Source: Alligator mississippiensis (lineage: Eukaryota > Chordata > Crocodylia > Alligatoridae). From it: a DNA stretch of 64,000 nt. The DNA lies in NCBI RefSeq assembly GCF_030867095.1, contig NC_081826.1, forward strand, positions 42,076,001 through 42,140,000. The letters are read 5' to 3'. Position numbers and translations under genes: made by a program. This document shows positions 59,703-64,000 of this stretch, in pieces; positions within the stretch are counted from its first letter, which is position 1; every line of letters begins with the position of its first letter. Under the pieces are notes generated by a model, which was not told where the DNA came from, searched no databases, and worked only from the letters and a program-made list of their open reading frames with translations.

Positions 59703-60506
59703 TAGGCCTGTGCGAAGCTTTGGTCCCTGATTTGATTCGGCAGAGTTTCAGCCACCAACGGCAGAGATTCAGCCTGATTTGCTGGCCAAATCTCCGAATC
59801 CAAATCAAATCAAATCAGGAGACCCTTTAATCTCTCTGAATGGAATTGGAACCCTCCGAATTGATTTGGAAAGATTCAGTGATTCAGATATAGACACAGC
59901 TTTAAATGTTTTTTCTACATACCTCAAGTTACCAGCCAGCTTATGAATGCTGCGATGCTGGGGCAGATGGAGTGTCCCACAGGAGCACAGGGGACTTCCC
60001 AGTGAGCTCAGCAGCAGACTCGTAAGTGGACCAGAAGCATGCTGGGGGCCGCCCCTGTGCCCCCTGGCTCAGGAACTGGTGCCTTCTGAGTCTGGGGGGG
60101 CACCCCGGGTCTCCCCATGGTCAATCACTGAGCTGGGGTGGGCATGGGGGGACCCCCTGTGCACACAGCAGCGGACCCAGAAGTGGACCGGAAGTACTTC
60201 CGGTATATTTCCGGGTTTGCCACCAAGCACACACGGGGCCCACCCACGCTCCTGTGGGACACTCCATCCACCTCAGCATTGCAGCGTTCACAAGCCATGC
60301 CTGGTATCTCAAGGTATCTAGAAAAAACATTTAAAGCTGTGTCTGTGGCTGAATCGCTGATTCTCTGTATCAGCATTGAATCTTCAGATTCAGATTCAGC
60401 CGAATCAAATCAGGGACAGTGATCTGAATCAATGAGTCAAATCATGGTCCCCAATTCAGGTCAAATCTGAATCCGAATCGAAAACAGCCCATTTTGCACA
60501 CCCCTA
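59703..60506. mobile_element. hAT-like element with perfect 8-bp target duplication
   Basis: It starts TAGGCCTGTGCGAAGC and ends TTTTGCACACCCCTA. CTGAAGAG flanks it on both sides (59695-59702 and 60507-60514). Roughly the outer 290 bp on the left and 240 bp on the right pair as a long inverted repeat, including GGAGTGTCCCACAGGAGC on the left and GCTCCTGTGGGACACTCC on the right, and runs of AATCAAATC / GATTTGATT. The middle contains ACCGGAAGTACTTCCGGT, itself a palindrome. The termini resemble the three elements at 21554-24037 but the interior differs. No transposase is encoded. Confidence 0.85.
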
Positions 60507-60514
60507 CTGAAGAG

Positions 60515-60900
60515 CCTTCCACTTTCAGCTTTAAATCTAGTCTCAGTCAGGAATGATTGAAAATGTTTCCAACTGTGGACTGTTTTGTGGCTTAGGGCCT
60601 TCTTACACATTAATTTTAGGCAGCTCCTGGAGCTCTTCACCTCTGGATTTGTCCACACATTAAACCTGAAACTAATTTTAAGTACATGTTAGGCAACTTA
60701 ATGTTATGCCACTCTAGGGCAGGTTTCTCTCTGATCTGTGTTACCCAGCTCATGTTTCATTAATGTGTAGCCACTCTAGGTTACTCATTAATGTAACCCC
60801 CTCCCCCCCCCCCAACGTTTCTGCTGGTCTGGATCTGGTCTATTGCTTCCCCACCCCAGCACTCCAGATCCCTGCTCACTGCCCCTCCCCCCTTAGTTGG
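60515..60900. other. Intergenic flank of the hairpin
   Basis: Repeated CACATTAA / ATTAATGTGTAG / CATTAATGTAA words suggest an old MITE arm. A run of about 10 C lies near 60803. No boundaries can be fixed. Confidence 0.35.
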
Positions 60901-61083
60901 GGCTGTCCACACTGTCTGTCCCAGGGGAGCAGGCAGGGAAGAGTTAACCTGCCTGACCAGCTGCCACCACCACCACTGCTGCTCTCTGGGGCAGGCTTAG
61001 CCCAGCAGTGGTGGCAGTGGAGGCCTATCAGGCAGGTTAACCCTTCCCTGCCTGCTACACTGGGACAGACAGTGTGGGCAGCC
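60901..61083. repeat. Long near-perfect inverted repeat (hairpin)
   Basis: The left arm 60901-60982 begins GGCTGTCCACACTGTCTGTC; the right arm of about 82 bases, ending at 61083, reads GACAGACAGTGTGGGCAGCC at its end. The arms pair with few mismatches around a loop of about 20 bases, and both hold GTTAACCTGCC / GGCAGGTTAAC. A purine/pyrimidine-rich weaker pairing continues outside. It is probably the core of a MITE with long inverted repeats. Confidence 0.8.
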
Positions 61084-62579
61084 ACAAGTAAGTGAGAGGG
61101 GGATGGAGGGGAGCCCCAGGGGAGAGAAGGAACAGGGAGAGCCCCAGGGGAGGGTCAGGGGAGAAGCCCAGAATGGGACAGGGGAATTCTTATTTGCCAA
61201 TCCTCTAAGCCCCTGCTGGCCTGAATGTATATCTACTGCAAGCTTGAGCTAGCACTAACACTGATCAACATTTGAGCAGCTTACAGTGTAAGATGTAACA
61301 AGGCCCTTACATGAAATCAGTGTGAGGTCTCAAAGTCGTTTCCAGTGGCTGAGTGTTCATATAGCAAAATATACCACTACATAATGAAAGAGCTCCTGTG
61401 TAAACCTTCTCAGCAGAGAGGTCTTAAATTGCCTTTTGAAGGTAGGCTTTTCAGATCAGGTCAAAGGTGTATTAGAGCAAGAAGCTTGCATCATCATTCT
61501 CAGTTCTGTACTTGATCGTGGACCCAGGGGTGGATTCACTCCAAAATGCAATGAGTCCTGGTAGAAAAGATGATATACATGAAGCAAAATGGGATGCTGG
61601 AATACTTCTGATTTTGTGTCATGGTGCATCAGTATCCCTACAAGATGAATGACTATAAGATTATTTCCTTTTCCCAAATTTGTTTAGATTTACTTGCCAT
61701 AAGGGTGAGTTAACAGCTGTTTTTACCTATGCACATCAGTCCATGAGCACTTCAGAAGACAAAGAACATCAGTGATGAAACACCTGACAAATCCCTTCAT
61801 GTTACATATCTTTCCTGAAAAGGAAGAGGGGAGAAGACCAGCCTTGGGGTAATATCATAGCTTTTGGGCACATCTGCCACATATTAAATTATTAGAGAAA
61901 GGGTTTATTTCTAAAAACATATCTCTTTCACCATGGAAAGAGAAGCAAAGGAATACATCCCTCAGGTTTGTGATCCACTTTATGCAGAATATTTGTGAAA
62001 ATTTGGGTTTGCCTTAAGTGGCACACCAAAAAGATTTAATGAAGTAGAATCTCTCAGGTGGTGATGCTGCAAATGTTGCTTGAAAAGTGAGGTTTTTTTG
62101 GTTCCTTGATTAAGTTTGAAATCATAATAAATCTTCCAGAGCAGTCAAGGGAGTCTTACTAAATGCATGATGCGACTTCTGGACCCTTTGAGATTCTTCT
62201 CTGAAAAGGTAATGGAACAACATCTTACCTTATGCTTTACAGCTGATAAAACTAGAGTTTGTAAAAACTTGTCTACCTTCATTTTAAAATACCATGATTA
62301 TGGGTGCCATTTAAAAATAGTTTCATCACAGAGTTTGAAGAGAAAATAGCAAAACACATCAAAACAAATGAGAAAGTATTACATCTACCAGAACCCGCAT
62401 GCCTGTGAAAGATGTGAACAGTTTGTTGGATTACCAGGGAATTAAGGCAAATATGGAGAAGGATAAGGATATTGCAGGAAAACGAAATGCTTTTTTTGCA
62501 TGATTCTGTATCAGAGAGGAAGCTGAGACTATACTTATTCCAGATAATAAGAATAATGCAACGTTAGTAGGGTAATCAT
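61084..62579. other. Intergenic, nothing recognised
   Basis: After the outer hairpin flank (to about 61200), this is AT-rich DNA without coding signal or a repeat I can name. Confidence 0.5.
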
Positions 62580-63720
62580 AGAATCATATAATCATAGAAA
62601 TGAGGGGCTGGAAGGGACCTTGAGAGATCACCAAGTCTAACCCCCCTGCTCTGGGCAGGAATACTGCTGAGATTAAATGATCCCAGCAAGGCGTCTTTCC
62701 AGTCTTCTCTTGAAGACTTCCAAGGTTGCAGACTGCACCACCTCCTTGGAAAGTCTATTCCAGATTCTGGTCACCCTTACTGTAAAGAAGTGCTTCCTTA
62801 TATCCAACCTGAAACCAACCCTTAACAGTTTATGGCCATTGCTCCTTGTCCTCCCCTGGGGCACCGTAGTGAACAGTTATTCTCCCAGCTCCTGATATTC
62901 ACTTCTTACATACTTATAGATGGCACTAAGTCCCCCCTCAGTCTCCTCTTCCTTAGGCTGAATAATCCCAGATCCCTTAGTCTTTCCTCATAAGGTTTGT
63001 CATACAGGCCCTTAATCATCCTTGTGGCCCTTCTCTGAACCCTTTCAAGGTTCTTTGCGTCTGTTTTGAAGTGCGATGCCCAGAACTGGACACAGTACTC
63101 CAGCTGGGGTCTCACCAGTGCTGAGTACAGAGGAAGTATCACTTCCTTAGCCCTGCTTATAACACATCAGCTTATGCAAGGGTTGTCAACTGGGGGTACA
63201 CACACTCCCAAGGGTATTTAGAAAGGTCATAGGGGTATGCAGAGGTGGGCTGGCAGGCAGAGATGGAGCACGCCCCTGGGTGAGCAGCGGTATCTCCCCA
63301 GTGCGTTCCCATACTCCGCCACTTACCTGGGGGAGGGACAAAGATGCAGTGGACACTTCTGGCCCCGCGCAGTGCATCGCAGCGCCTCCCTCCCCCCACG
63401 TCAGCTCACTGTTCTGATTGGTTGCTACCCCTTACAGACAGTCTCTCACAAATGGACTTCTTAATAATTTTTTCCAAAATTTTACCCAGTATCAAGGTCA
63501 AACTCACTGACTTACAGTTTCCTGGATCCTCCTTCCTTCCATTCTTAAAGATTGGAAACACATTGAACCTTTTCCAGTCCTCCTGAGCACCATGAATCTT
63601 CAAATACCTTCACCAACAGTCCCACAATGACTCCAGCCAATTCCCTCATCACTCTCAGGTGTAGTTCATTTGGTCCTGCAGATTTTAAGACATTCAGCTG
63701 CGCTAAGTGCTCCATCACCA
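62580..63720 (-). mobile_element. Old CR1 LINE with internal loss and an inserted element
   Basis: The minus-strand element has its 3' end at about 62580 (AATCATAGAAATGAGGGGCT, GGAAGGGACCTTGAGAGATC). It encodes [17 protein letters not shown] and [20 protein letters not shown] up to about 63175, then an insertion of about 250 bp, then an upstream RT part at about 63425-63720 ([20 protein letters not shown]). The central RT including the FADD box is missing. Confidence 0.82.
63175..63425. mobile_element. Insertion within the old CR1, possibly hAT-like
   Basis: It begins GCAAGGGTTGTCAACTGGGG and ends near GGTTGCTACCCCTTACAG. The GC-rich body is unrelated to CR1. The GGGTTGTCAAC start recalls hAT termini but no target duplication was identified. 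Confidence 0.4.
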
Positions 63721-63924
63721 GTTTGACACCGAAAAATTTAACCCAGTGATGGCCATAAATTGAGACTTACATTTACTTGCCCACACCCAGACTTAAACTG
63801 CCAGCCTTTCCATTAGCAGCTCGCAACTCAGGCCCTCCAGCCACAGAAGAGGCCTGCTTTGCAAGTGTTAAAAAAGGAGGTGCTAGAAAAAGCTGATAGA
63901 CTAAAAGCCCTAGATTGCCTACAT

Positions 63925-64000
63925 CAGTGGCATTCAACCTCTGGCCTGTAGGACACATATGGCCAGTGGAGCATGTCATCTGGACTATGGGGTTCTTCAC
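63925..64000. mobile_element. Start of a hAT-like element, running off the window
   Basis: CAGTGGCATTCAACCTCTGG matches the reverse complement of the right terminus of the element at 2021-2289. The preceding octamer GCCTACAT would be the target duplication. The other end lies outside. Confidence 0.5.

Overview
This is a vertebrate nuclear window, and the repeats point to a crocodilian, most likely an alligator. It is full of CR1 LINEs of the type whose 3' end reads, on the opposite strand, as repeated ATTCATAG followed by a GGAAGGGACCT-like stretch. It also holds older CR1/L3 copies and eroded hAT-like non-autonomous DNA transposons. The species call is inference from repeat style; it was not searched. 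There are no operons, CRISPR arrays or prokaryotic features.

Two host genes occupy the left half, both on the + strand and both encoding mitochondrial proteins. Positions 184-9779 hold the last four coding exons of MTERF3, a mitochondrial mTERF-fold regulator of mtDNA expression and mitoribosome biogenesis; its 5' exons lie left of the window. About 4.5 kb downstream, UQCRB (subunit 7 of respiratory complex III) runs from 14244 to 30833 in four coding exons that join without a break into a 110-residue protein. Its start lies in a CpG-rich island with an NRF-1-like palindrome about 90 bp upstream and a YY1-like motif over the ATG. Its third intron is 12 kb long because of repeat insertions. 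The MTERF3-UQCRB neighbourhood matches the order known from human 8q22.

From 30.8 to 64 kb I see no host gene. In mammals the next gene on this side of UQCRB is GDF6, and I do not see it here. This half is a layered repeat graveyard: a young 5'-truncated CR1 inside an old L3 copy (40.4-42.3 kb); two convergent CR1s inside another L3 copy (46.5-52.7 kb); an almost full-length CR1 joined to part of a second CR1 family (55.7-59.2 kb); and several hAT-like elements and a strong long hairpin (59.7-61.1 kb).

The best new material is in the DNA transposons. Four elements share TAGGSSTGTGC termini and 8-bp target duplications. A second small family with CAGGGGCGAYGC starts also has near-matching 8-bp duplications in both copies. 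One solo LTR with a clean 5-bp duplication lies between the two genes. I did not find a convincing new biochemical system; the window looks like an ordinary two-gene locus with an informative transposon history.
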